From Saccharomycopsis fibuligera x Saccharomycopsis cf. fibuligera (lineage: Eukaryota > Ascomycota > Saccharomycetes > Ascoideales > Saccharomycopsidaceae), in assembly GCA_001936135.1 (NCBI GenBank), contig CP012817.1:1-64000 (forward strand): a stretch of DNA of 64,000 nucleotides. Reading direction: 5' to 3'. The position numbers were made by a program, and so were the translations under genes. This document shows positions 43,001-53,423 of the stretch, in pieces (the first letter of the stretch is position 1; each line of letters begins with the position of its first letter). A model generated the notes under the pieces. It did not search any database, was not told where the DNA came from, and worked only from the letters and a program-made list of their open reading frames with translations.

Positions 43001-44242
43001 ATGCAATTCAAAACATTATTTTTAGTCGCTACTACTTTACTCTCTGTGCAAGAAATTCATGCCCATGGTATTGTTTCTGATTTGAAAGTTGGCAATAAAT
43101 GGTACAAAGGGTCCAATCCTTTCCAAGATCCTTATATTCCTGGAGTGGAAAGAATTGTTTGGTCATTTTACGACGGTGGTAATGGCCCTGTGGAAGATGT
43201 TTCCTCAGATGATATTGTTTGCAACAAAAATGCTAAACCGGCAGTCTTAACTGCTCCCGTCAACGCTGGTGACAAAGTCCTCTTGGACTGGACTACCTGG
43301 CCTGATTCCCACAAAGGCCCAGTAATGACCTATTTGGCTGATTGTGGTGGGAATTGCTCATCGGCTACCCCATCTCATTTGAAATGGTTCAAAATTAACG
43401 ATGCTGGTTATGATGCATCTTCTAAGACTTGGGCATCCGATACCTTGATCAAGAATAATAATTCTTGGACAGTTACTATTCCATCAAAATTAAAGTCAGG
43501 TAGTTACATGTTGCGCCATGAAATCTTGGCTCTTCATAGTGCAGGTTCCACTGGTGGGGCTCAATTTTATCCAATGTGTGCTAACTTGGAAGTTAGTGGT
43601 TCTGGTAATGCAGTTCCAGATAAAACTGTGTCATTCCCCGGTGCTTACAAGGCAACTGATCCAGGTATTTTGGTCAATATTTACAATGGTTTGACCAGCT
43701 ACACTATTCCAGGTCCAGCAGTTTGGAGTGGCGCTAAAGATTCTTCTTCAGGCTCTTCTTCAAATTCTTCTTCAGATTCTTCTTCAGGTTCTTCTTCAGG
43801 TTCTTCTGCTGATGCCTCTACGGCTGCTTCTGAACCAAACTCCTCTGTCGATGCAGCTTCCGGTGCATCTTCTGCAGAAGCTACTGCTGAACCAAACTCC
43901 TCTGTCGATGCAGCTTCCGGTGCATCTTCTGCAGAAGCTACTGCTGAACCAACCACCACTTTAAGTCCCCAAAGCAATTCTTCTGTTGCTCAAACTACTC
44001 TTTCCACTTATTTTCACCAGGCCACCAGTGATGCCGGAGTTCCTGAAACTTCAGCTGCTACTTCAGCTGAAACTTCGGCTGCTACTTCAGCTGAAACTCC
44101 GGATGCTACTTCCACTGGTAGTTCTGAAACTGATTACAATTCCTGCATGAAAGCTTACAACAAGTGTTTGGATGAAAATCAACCAAAAAAAGGCGGTGTT
44201 GCTGATTTTTCTGCTTGTAGCAAATTCAATTGCTCAAATTAG
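43001..44242 (+). CDS. Secreted AA9 lytic polysaccharide monooxygenase
   Basis: A copper enzyme that cleaves cellulose or hemicellulose oxidatively. The signal peptide is residues 1-21 (MQFKTLFLVATTLLSVQEIHA), and cleavage leaves His22 first, which is needed for the copper brace. The second brace ligand is His104 in WPDSHKGPVMTYLADC. The C-terminal part of the domain has YMLRHEILALHSAGSTGGAQ and FYPMCANLEV, with Gln188 and axial Tyr190 in the usual QxY pattern. The domain ends at about residue 245. It is followed by a Ser-rich linker, two perfect 57-bp repeats (43832-43945), AATSAETS repeats, and an unfamiliar 35-residue end with four Cys (SCMKAYNKCLDEN, FSACSKFNCSN). There is no CBM1. AA9 genes are rare in yeasts but known in Geotrichum. 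It has a single exon. Confidence 0.93.
   Translation: MQFKTLFLVATTLLSVQEIHAHGIVSDLKVGNKWYKGSNPFQDPYIPGVERIVWSFYDGGNGPVEDVSSDDIVCNKNAKPAVLTAPVNAGDKVLLDWTTWPDSHKGPVMTYLADCGGNCSSATPSHLKWFKINDAGYDASSKTWASDTLIKNNNSWTVTIPSKLKSGSYMLRHEILALHSAGSTGGAQFYPMCANLEVSGSGNAVPDKTVSFPGAYKATDPGILVNIYNGLTSYTIPGPAVWSGAKDSSSGSSSNSSSDSSSGSSSGSSADASTAASEPNSSVDAASGASSAEATAEPNSSVDAASGASSAEATAEPTTTLSPQSNSSVAQTTLSTYFHQATSDAGVPETSAATSAETSAATSAETPDATSTGSSETDYNSCMKAYNKCLDENQPKKGGVADFSACSKFNCSN
43832..43945 (+). repeat. Perfect 57-bp tandem duplication in the AA9 linker
   Basis: Two identical in-frame units begin GAACCAAACTCCTCTGTCG at 43832 and 43889, each encoding 19 residues of the Ser/Ala linker (EPNSSVDAASGASSAEATA). 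Identity at the DNA level points to a recent or homogenised event. Confidence 0.95.
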
Positions 44243-45177
44243 TTATTATGAAAGCAAATCAAAGTTCTGCTAAAGACAGAACAATTTTGCGACTTTATAA
44301 ATTCAAATTTTCATTTCTTCTTTTATGCTATATACATTTTTCTCGCTTACTTTAGTTTTTCATTGAAATATGGTACATATTTGATAGAGCTCATTTGATA
44401 GATAAATAAAAAGGATATTTTTATGATGTCCTGGCATTTAATGTAATCGGCTTTTTCACTATATTTGACTAGAGAAACAGCAATCACTTCTGGTTGGATA
44501 GTCAATGCTAAGGTTGTAAACCAATGAACAATACTTCCTGAAAGAGAGAACTATATCGGTACTCTTTTAATGGACGACACAATTGACCAAGTTCCTATGA
44601 AGGTCCTTTAAAGGAAGACATGATGGAGTGAGAATAAGGTTTTTCGTATGCTTACGTTACAAATAAATGAAAAAAAATAAATAAATAGAGTAAAACGAAA
44701 CAGAAAAAGTGCAGCATCTACATCATATGTATAATATCAGTTTAAAAAAAAAAGATAGAGTTTTTGCTAGGACAAACAAAAAGCTCAAAAAAAAAAAGAA
44801 AAGAAAAATAGGTATCAAATGATATTGATATTGATATCAGAAAAAAAAGGAATGGAAGAAAGACAGAAAACATCATAAAAATTAATAATACAAGTGTATG
44901 AAAATTAAATCAAAATAAATATATGTCTTTTTCAACAAGGATCTAGAAAAAGTCATTACTAAGACAATTGAAGAAAAAATAAAAAGATTCTAAAAAAGAG
45001 AAGGTCATTAGGTAACATGAGACATTATGAAAGAATTCAACGTAAGGTAATAAGCTTAAACTTATGCAATCGAAATAAAATCCACATTTGGGTACGTTGA
45101 TATAATATAATAAAGAAAACACAATACAGTTCAACTGGGTCGGGCTGAATTGAGAGAGCTTAGCATGATATAAGATT
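44243..45177. other. Convergent intergenic region
   Basis: AT-rich with A-rich patches (44740-44855). It is the 3' flank of the AA9 and PPS1 genes. No gene is recognised. Confidence 0.5.
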
Positions 45178-47855
45178 TCAAAAACGATTCAATTGAGCAA
45201 TTTGATGACAAATAGTGACCCAATCAACTGTTCTTAACCATTTCAAATTTCTCTTAGACTGCTCAAGAGCCACATCTTTAATCATTAATGAATGATCATT
45301 GTTGTTGTTTGGAATTTTATCATTATCATTTGAGATAACTGAAACTTCAGTTGGAAATTTTTCAATAAGCCCAGGCTTAGGCTCAGGCTTAGGCTCAGGC
45401 CCAGGCTCAGATTCTGGCAAAGACAACTTGAAAGCAGAATCATTTGGTGAATTAGTCAATGTTTGTTGTGGCAATTCAGTCTTATCAAAAACTCGAAATG
45501 ATTTTTCATCGTCTTTATCATCTATTTCAATATCACTGTCAAGTACATGTTGAGAAACTGCAGAAACCTCTGAACTACTATCCAAAGTGATAGAAGATTG
45601 CAGTGATGAAGTAGATTCTGCACGCTCACGACTAGAAAGCAGCAGTAATTTGACGTTCATTGTACTTGGTGATTCAGATACACTGCCAGAGTGGCGCATA
45701 GGTACAGATTTGCATTCTTTGTAGTTAAATATTGACAAATTACCAGCGGACGTACTTGATCTGCAATGGTTAATATCATCAGACTCAGAAGAGTATGCAT
45801 AACCAAAATGATTATCGATTTTACTGGATCTAACAATATTTTGGGTCTTAAAAGGAAACAGTGTTTCAGGTATTGCGGCAACTGAATACTCCGCACGCAC
45901 GTTTTCATTATTGTAATTATTATTTTTGATAGAGTGAGACAGTTGTGATTCCAATTCTGATTCCAATTGCTGCAACCGCTGCTCTTCTTCAATGAACCTT
46001 TTTGCAAGCAATTCTTCCTGGATCTTGAAAAGACCATAGAAGAGTCTCAAGTTTGGTTGAATAATAATATTCAATCTTCTCACTCTAACAAACATATAGG
46101 CTTTTTCCAAACTCATTTGCAAAAACTTCATTAAATACCCAATAACCACTGATGCAGAACGACTCACACCGACTTTACAGTGAACCAAGATTTTGTCGTT
46201 GGAATCAACATTAGCAATAGTGTTGATGTCAGTATCAGTGTACTTTTCACAAAATTTAAAAACATCATCATAAAGAAGTTTGCTAGTAATACAATCCATG
46301 CCATCATCTTTGATATCATTCATCAAGAGTGCGTATGAAATGGGGAACAGTTTCAAAAAAGGCATAGCTGGGGCCTTCTCTTTATGAATTTCCACGAGGC
46401 TGCAAATTCCACTAGCACCAAATGTTTCAATTGTGAATGCAGCTGGAGGTAAAGTAGATAACCATGCAGGCGTTTCACCAACGGAAATTATTGCCGAGAG
46501 GCGAAGTTTAGCAAGCATTGGTACACAATTAGCATGACTAAGGGATCCCAAATATAAGTTAGGGAGGATTCTTGAAGGAAGCAAAGATCCAGAAGTATTG
46601 AGTACCAAATTGTCAAACCATTCATTTTTAGTTTCGTTGAAATCAAAATCAGCGAGAAAATAATTGCTTTCAGCAGCATTTTTTAACCCGGACCCAATTT
46701 TCTTTTTGCTTTTAGGGCCAAACTTTTTGATCAAGATTTCACTAATCAAATCAAGATTATGAGTACTGAGCTCTTCTAGTTCGTTAGAATTGACTTCACT
46801 TGGATATAACTTCGGAGAATAACGCAACAAAATAGGCTCCAATTCCTGCAATAATTTATAGTCACTACTGAAAAGATAAAAAGGTCTTCCATACTTGACA
46901 TATAAATCAAAAACCACTTCACATAATGGTTGGCCTGTTGAATACATGAGATATATAATTGCTAATAATGAAGTCTCAGTGTATCCTTCAGGACAGAACA
47001 ATAGTGCTGGGAAAATATCATGATTTTTGAAATGAAGAATCTTGCAAACATTAATGATTGTTAAAATGTCTTGGATAGACATGCTTCCAAGGCCGCCGAA
47101 AGTTCCTGAAGATGGGAAGGTTAAAGAAAGGATGTTTTCGTAGGTCACAGTATCACCTGAATGACTAGATGAATTGTCAAACGATTTGATAAAGCTAAAG
47201 ACTTCATATAACTTGTCTAAAGTGGGAAGTCTAGAACGGCCATGAACTTCAATTAAAAGTTTCCAGTTAACTGTCTCCCTACCCCACAGTGTTGAAGATT
47301 GAATTCCCAAAGATTCTTTATCGTCTTCTAAGAAAAAGATACTGCTATGAACAGAACAATATTTTGGAATTTTATTATCATAGGTCACCACATCTTCACA
47401 ATGATGGTTCTGATCTTTGGGAAATCTATTATTATCATTTAATGCTTTCCAAATGGAAACGTCAGCTTCATTGCCTAACCAAATTCCGGGTTGAAATTGC
47501 TGAGCAGAACTTATTTTCCAAATTTCTAATCTTTCTTTACTTGGATAATTGATTTCCCAGTTATTAAAGCTTGCTAAATCAAACTCGTTGCAAAAAGAAA
47601 CCAACTCGTTCGGGCCCAGGGGTTTGTTTATATTTTTGTTTAATATTCGATCATTATTGAGAGACGCGTGATTGCTGTTTAACAAAGAAATACTAATTTC
47701 TTCACCAGTGATTGAATACAATGGCACAGATATAATTGGCTTGAACTGATTTTCATAAAGTAAGATGTCTAAAGGATTACTTGCAATGAAGGTTTTGTAG
47801 AATTTTGAACTATGACTGACTTCAGTAACTTTATCTTCGACATAGTTATTGTTAC

Positions 47856-47893
<38 letters not shown>

Positions 47894-49107
47894 GATTTCA
47901 TTGGATATAATAATAAGGTATTATCAGAAAGTGGTGAAGCAGGAGTAGAACCAGACTCGTCCTCTTCTATAATAAAGCTTTGCGTTTGGCGCAAATTTTG
48001 TAAAACTTGAGAAAAATCTATATTGTCGGATTCAACATACGTGCTGTCATAAACATCATCATTATCAAGGTCAATATTATCACTTGCTATATTGGAATAC
48101 TCTTGCGTGTCGGGGTCATATGTGTTCAATGTCTCATATTCATGCAAAGATTGTTGATTATCGCTAAGATCTGTTGCCAAGTCTTTATCGATTCCGGATT
48201 CTTGACTATCAACTTGATCTATTAACTCAGGAAATTTTCGTTGGAAACCAACTTGAGCAATATGTAAAAGCCTGCTAACTGACCGGCAGCAACAGCTTGC
48301 ATCATTATGCAAAGAACTTGGGTCATTTCCTTGACAAAGATTAAGTTCGGAAGTATGATCCTTGTTGAAACAATAAACGATGAAGTCACTGATTGTAGAA
48401 ATTATATTGACTTGTAACTTAAAAGAACGAATGGAAAATGGCTCATTGGAAATATCTTTAAAGATAGGCAAACAGCCTATTTTTTGCACGTCATTTATGA
48501 TGATATCTACTAATGGGTCGTTTTCATCTGAGACAATGTTCAAGTGGAGCAAATAGTTGGTAACAAAGTTGCGAAGATCGCGGACGTTTTGTGGAGAAAA
48601 ACGGCTATCGGAGGTGGTGCTGTTTCTGTTACTATTATTAGTATTATTGTTAGTATTATTAGTATTATTATGGCTGTGGCTATTTACTTTGAGTCTTTGA
48701 GAATCAGTGGCAAAAAATTGACCAGTAAGAGTTCCATCGTTGAGGAGGGAACTATCGTACTTGGACAATATTTGCGAGCAATTGACTGAATTCTTCAAGA
48801 TACCGGAATCGGCAATGATTTCAGGATCGTTTACAGGGCACGATCTGACAAGTAAGACAAAGTTTTTTATATTTTTTGGTAAACCTGACACTGGCAGTGG
48901 GGACCTTGAATCAGAAGACAGTGACAAAGACGACGGCAACGGCGAGCTAGAGTTTAGCCTGATGTAGGATTCATGGTTTGGGCCATAAAGCCAGGGGAAC
49001 ACCCGGGAAGGATCGGGCAACGGGGATGAGAGCGAGGCGCTTAGAGTATCAAAGACCTCGTGAGGCAGAAGCTGCTGGATGGTAGACGGATGCAAATGGT
49101 TGAGCAT
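45178..49107 (-). CDS. PPS1: Dual-specificity protein phosphatase, Pps1 type
   Basis: The 1309-residue protein has a dual-specificity phosphatase domain at about residues 860-1050: PSRILPNLYLGSLSHA, then the P-loop VHCKVGVSRSASVV (CX5R, Cys at about 977), then the MSLEKAYMFVRVRRLNIIIQPN helix. The central region (about 620-800) contains FGGLGSMSIQDILTIINVCK and FCPEGYTETSLLAI, the inactive phosphatase-like domain also found in yeast Pps1 (807 residues), which acts in DNA synthesis checkpoint control. N- and C-terminal extensions are longer than in yeast. They carry an Asn run (47863-47891), Ser-rich tracts and a PEPKPEPKP repeat. The conserved N-terminal part (HLHPSTIQQLLPHEVF) supports the start. 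Confidence 0.87.
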
Positions 49108-49731
49108 TGCAGAGAGTGTGCTAACGTAAACTAGAAGTTACAGTTGGCTGGGACAGTGGCTAGGTGATGGATAGCTAATAGTGGATGGCCACCATGACAG
49201 AGACCAGGAACAGAATTGCAGTAATCCTTGTTTTAAAATTTGTCGCTTGCTTTTTTTTTTATTTTTTTTTTATTTTGGCATTCTGGAGATTCTCGGGCGA
49301 TAAGCGAGAGTTTCCGTAATGCTCTTAGAAAACGGAGCGGCATTATCATCACGTGATGCAATGCCATGCAGTATATAGTAGAGATTTAGCAGATTATGTA
49401 TTTATTCGGTAAATAAATTTAGAAGTGAATTTGGAAACAGATAACCCAGGGAAGAGAAACTAGGAAGGAAGAAGCTATGTGTCTAAAGTGGCGAATGAGA
49501 TGAATAACAACACACGCTATCTGCCACCTATCTTTTGAATTCCACACCTTACTCGCACTCCGCCATGTCTCCCCGTAAAGGGTCCTCATAGGAGCTTGTC
49601 CCTTAAAAGAGCGCCGAGGTAGTTCTCTCTTTCAGGAAGTGTTGTTCATTGGTTTGCAACCTTAGCATCGACTATCCAGCCCGAAGTGATCGCTGTTTCT
49701 CCATTATCGCTTGATCCACCCATCAACCACC
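49108..49731. other. Intergenic region
   Basis: Promoter of PPS1 and 3' flank of the next gene. No gene is seen. Confidence 0.45.
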
Positions 49732-50103
49732 CTACACTATCGAATATGTATTAGGACCGGCTATTTCAGGAGACAAAGTTAAGCGAGCAGCAGCTTGGGA
49801 GCCTTCTGGTCCGGACCATGGATCCATACCAACCGCAATGCCAACCGCCGCCCCCGCTGCCGCGCCGCCAAAGATGCCCTTTCGCAACGTGTAGGCCTTA
49901 TCCTGCACTCCATCTTCAGCTGCAGTGCTATTGGAGAGCAAACCTAGGGCCTTTGTTTCGATTTCCCCCAGGCTCCCAAAGCTGTTTGTCGCTGTCGAGT
50001 TTGTTCTGCTGTTGCTGCCGCTACGGATCGGATGGGCGACTATCCTGACCGTTGAGCTCAAGACTCCGACAATGAAGGTGATGGACGCCAATAGGTTTTG
50101 CAT
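49732..50103 (-). CDS. Small secreted or membrane protein, unknown function
   Basis: The 123-residue product begins with a likely signal peptide or anchor (MQNLLASITFIVGVLSSTV, about residues 1-24). It has a Ser/Thr/Asn-rich segment with possible N-glycosylation sites (NST twice), then a Gly/Ala-rich hydrophobic stretch (GIFGGAAAGAAVGIAVG). Charge is low. A TATA-like GTATATATAC lies at 50242-50251 on the correct side, about 140 bp before the ATG, and a 42-nt T run (50365-50406) lies further upstream. I do not recognise the family. Signal peptide, TATA box and reading-frame composition favour a real gene, but the region is GC-rich, where chance ORFs are common. Confidence 0.45.
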   Translation of the reverse strand: MQNLLASITFIVGVLSSTVRIVAHPIRSGSNSRTNSTATNSFGSLGEIETKALGLLSNSTAAEDGVQDKAYTLRKGIFGGAAAGAAVGIAVGMDPWSGPEGSQAAARLTLSPEIAGPNTYSIV

Positions 50104-50363
50104 TTCACTGGCGGCGGATGAAGAAAACGACGTTGCTGCTGGATAAAGTGTTTTGCATGCAGATGTGCAATTTAATTAGAAGTTGTGGCAGAGCCCTTGG
50201 AGGAGGCAAAACGTTTGGAAAGAATAGCTTTGGCAGAAGCACGTATATATACACACTTTTGACGTTCGCTTCCTCGGACATGAGATATGCTACGGCAAAT
50301 GTGCGGTAATAATATTTCGCAAACAGATCGGCATTTGTATGTGATTTTTTATTGTTTTTTATT

Positions 50364-50407
<44 letters not shown>

Positions 50408-52628
50408 TTTTTGTTTATTTTATTTCATTTTATTTTACTTTTCTGAAGGTAAAAGTGCAAAGGAACAAGTGGTTTTCTCAAAAGGTCAGGCCAAAAGCTG
50501 AATCACTTTGGTGAAATGTTCGCAACACACAATGCGCGACATCACCTTCCTGGGCCCGTGAGACAAGTCGGCCCATCGTAAGAAGCGGACATAAAGACCA
50601 CAGCGGAGAATATGCTATTCGATAAGCGCCATTAATCATCGTTTAGTAGAAATACGAGATATTTTGGGACGCTGTAGATACTCACATTAGCGCAATCATC
50701 TGCATGTTAAAATTAGCGTGACAGCCAGCCCTGCGCGGCTGTTACGTATGCCGTGTCCGTCTACCGTATCAAATATTTTCTCAGGAAAGGAAAGCGGTTG
50801 CTTGCTACAATCTCCGCGGTGATACACTTTACGCTACCTTTGGAAGTATTGCTTCAAACAGGCAGCCAAATGTATGGGGAAGTTTTTATTTTCGCGCTAC
50901 TAGATTCTGGTACCTTTTAGCCTGAACTTCAAAAGTACAACTTCAAAAGTACATTGCGCGTTCTGTCTCTTAGGCAGCTGGCGCCGCCGTTTTATCCGGA
51001 TTACTTATATAGCTGTCTTTCTCCTTCAGCCTTCCCTGATCTGCACTTGTCCTGTCTTCGGGATTTCTATTTATAGATATTATCTGCTTTTTGTGTCCGT
51101 TATGCACGCATAGCATTGGTATACAGCCCATGCCGCTCAATACTCACACTCCCTGAGCAGGTTTGTTCACGCCTCAGTGTGCCATCATGACAAGCTCCAC
51201 ATACTGGCTCAAATTGCACAAAAGCAATAGTGCCCGAAGACAAGAGCAAGCCCAAGAGCAACTAGCCATCTGGCAATCGCTGCATAAGAAGAAAAGACAC
51301 GGTGCTTTCCATCCGCTAACAGCAGCAAAAGCCTCGGTGGATCTCCTGCTATACATAGCATACATACTGTAGCGGACAACACAAGAAAAAAAGCGTTGGG
51401 ATTTCTATTGTCTGCCTGGCGCTCTTTTTCTTCTTCTTTCTGCCGGCCGCGCGTCGCAACAAACAAACAGGCTGCCGCGAGCCACTGGAGGCGTCTTCCG
51501 CAGCGCAGTGCATACTGGCCGCCATAGTGTTCGAGGACCACACAATACAGCGGTGCTGGTTGGCACCAACAATGCCGACACCGCTACAGCGCTGACACCG
51601 CTACAGCGCTGACAATGTTGCAAGCAGCGCCCGAGACAGAGCCGACCCAGCAGCATGTAGGAAGCGTCTCGGCGACGAAGACGAAAGGCCCAGTGCGACT
51701 AGCATATACAGGCCGTGTGCGGTTCAGCACAGCGCCCGGCCCGCTGCGCGCGCCTGTACGGACTGGGGGCTCGTGGGCTACCCGGCCTGTGCGGTGGGAA
51801 TGCCACGCGAATTTCACCGGGAGATCTACCAGGCTGTAGGGGTACTATGGACAAGCACGGGAAAACGACAGCACGGTATCCGGGACTGACTCTGAATCTG
51901 GCGCGCTGGTCAGGTGCGAAGGAAAAGTGTCACACACACTGTTGCCTGCCGCATTCCATGCGGTTCTGGTGCCGCCTCGGTGAGAAGTTGTAGAGTCGCT
52001 ATCGCTGCACGTGGAGCGCAACGGAATTCACCCTCAACTTGTCTGCGAAACTTTTGCTGATGACCGGAGGGTGTGTGGCAGGTGTCTGAGCCTGCATGGT
52101 CGCTGTAGAACTCGATGGAAGCTGCGGTCTAATCCGTCGTGAGCGCGATCAATTGGTTCACCGATAGTAACTTGGAATTACTGCCAATTCCACACCGGCC
52201 CCTGCAGCCTCACGTACGCTGCACACTCTCCTACGCTATCCCACCTTATAGTGCAGCGGCAAAATTTTTCTTCCTTAAATATACACTCCTTTCTTCTTCC
52301 TTCTCTTTTCCTGTATTTCAGGGCTTGTCTTTCCTTTCAGCCTTGTCTTGTTGTCCTCTTATTCTGTTTTCGTGGCCGCTGTTTTCAAGATCTCAGTTTT
52401 CCATATCTTGCCAGCTATATACTCGTCCGATTTACTTCTCAGCACTCACTCGTTTGTATCCATTTCTCGCTTTTTGTCTACATCTCCCGTCCACAGCTCA
52501 ACATCGGCGCCCACTCATACATACAGCAGGCCCGCTCACGCAGATTCCACTACACCATTTTGTATCATCGCTGCTCTTGAGTCAACAGCATTCTCTAGTC
52601 CGTTCGATACCCAAGTCCACTTCGCATA
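50104..52628. other. Gene-free region with GC-rich island
   Basis: It starts AT-rich with a T run at 50365-50406. From about 51000 to 52250 it is markedly GC-rich (for example CGCCCGGCCCGCTGCGCGCG near 51731-51750). Many overlapping ORFs in all frames reflect composition, and none gives a recognisable protein. A 17-bp unit GACACCGCTACAGCGCT is tandem at 51577-51593 and 51594-51610. The last 380 bp are CT-rich, with AAATATACAC near 52277, and are presumably the promoter and leader of the KRE1-like gene. No tRNA or rRNA is recognised. Confidence 0.55.
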
Positions 52629-53423
52629 ATGCAACTCGCCAATATCTTGTCTCTCGCTTTGGTTGCCTCCGCCGCCGCCGCCGCAGCAGTTGATACCACC
52701 ACAACCACTGACGCTGCCGCCGCAGCTGCTGCCGCTGCTGCTGATACTACTACTACTGACGCTGCCGCAGCTGCTGCCGCAGCTGCTGATACTACTACTA
52801 CTGACGCTGCTGCTGCTGCTGCCGCCGCCGCTACTACCACTGATACTACCACTACCGACGCCGCCGCCGCCGCCGCCGCTGCTGCTACCACTGATACTAC
52901 TACTACCGACGCAGCTGCTGCCGCAGCAGCTGCTGCTGCCGATACTACTACCACTGATGCTGCTGCTGCTGCTGCTGCCGCTGCCGCTACCACCGACACT
53001 ACCACTGATGCCGCTGCTGCTGCTGCCGCCGCCGCCGCTGCCACTACTGAGACCACCGATACTGCTGCCACTGCTACTGCCGCCACTGATATTGCTGCTC
53101 TCACTACATCGTCCTCATCTGAAGCCGCCACTACTATCTGGGTTACCGGCACTCTCAGCGGTCAACTTCAAACTTATCAAACAATCTACTCCCAAAGTTT
53201 CATGAGCACTTACACTACTGGTACTATTATAAGTTCTGGTGCTGTCACCAGCAGTTATGATCTAAGTTCTGCTAGAATTTCCGCATCTTCCCACTACTCA
53301 GCTTACGATAGATCGGTTTCTAACGGTGCTACTGGCCACTCCGGTGACTTGTTCACCCAGAGCTGGTACCACGTTGTCATGGTTTCTTTGGGATTTGTTA
53401 TTGGTACTTCTTTGCTCATTTAA
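52629..53423 (+). CDS. Kre1-like GPI-anchored cell wall protein with Ala/Thr repeats
   Basis: The 264-residue protein has a signal peptide (MQLANILSLALVASAAAA). It then has about eight units of Ala runs separated by DTTTTD or TTDTTTD blocks, about residues 20-150, rich in O-mannosylation sites. A conserved-looking block TTIWVTGTLSGQLQTYQTIY and SQSFMSTYTTG follows. The C-terminus has a small-residue site (NGATGHSGD) and hydrophobic tail (VVMVSLGFVIGTSLLI), as in a GPI signal. The IWVTxTxxGxLxTxQTxYxQxF pattern recalls Kre1, a plasma membrane/cell wall protein for beta-1,6-glucan assembly. The family link is from memory of the motif. The GCC/GCT/GCA-mixed Ala codons argue against simple triplet slippage. 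Confidence 0.65.
   Translation: MQLANILSLALVASAAAAAAVDTTTTTDAAAAAAAAAADTTTTDAAAAAAAAADTTTTDAAAAAAAAATTTDTTTTDAAAAAAAAATTDTTTTDAAAAAAAAAADTTTTDAAAAAAAAAATTDTTTDAAAAAAAAAAATTETTDTAATATAATDIAALTTSSSSEAATTIWVTGTLSGQLQTYQTIYSQSFMSTYTTGTIISSGAVTSSYDLSSARISASSHYSAYDRSVSNGATGHSGDLFTQSWYHVVMVSLGFVIGTSLLI

Noticed and set aside
51163-51993. Many ORFs of 60-110 codons in the GC-rich island
   Set aside because: They overlap in all frames, share no features and carry no recognisable domain, as expected from GC-rich DNA.
52595-53205. Minus-strand Ala/Val ORF and + strand Pro/Leu ORF over the KRE1-like gene
   Set aside because: Both are other-frame readings of the Ala/Thr repeat; only the frame at 52629 has a signal peptide and a GPI end.
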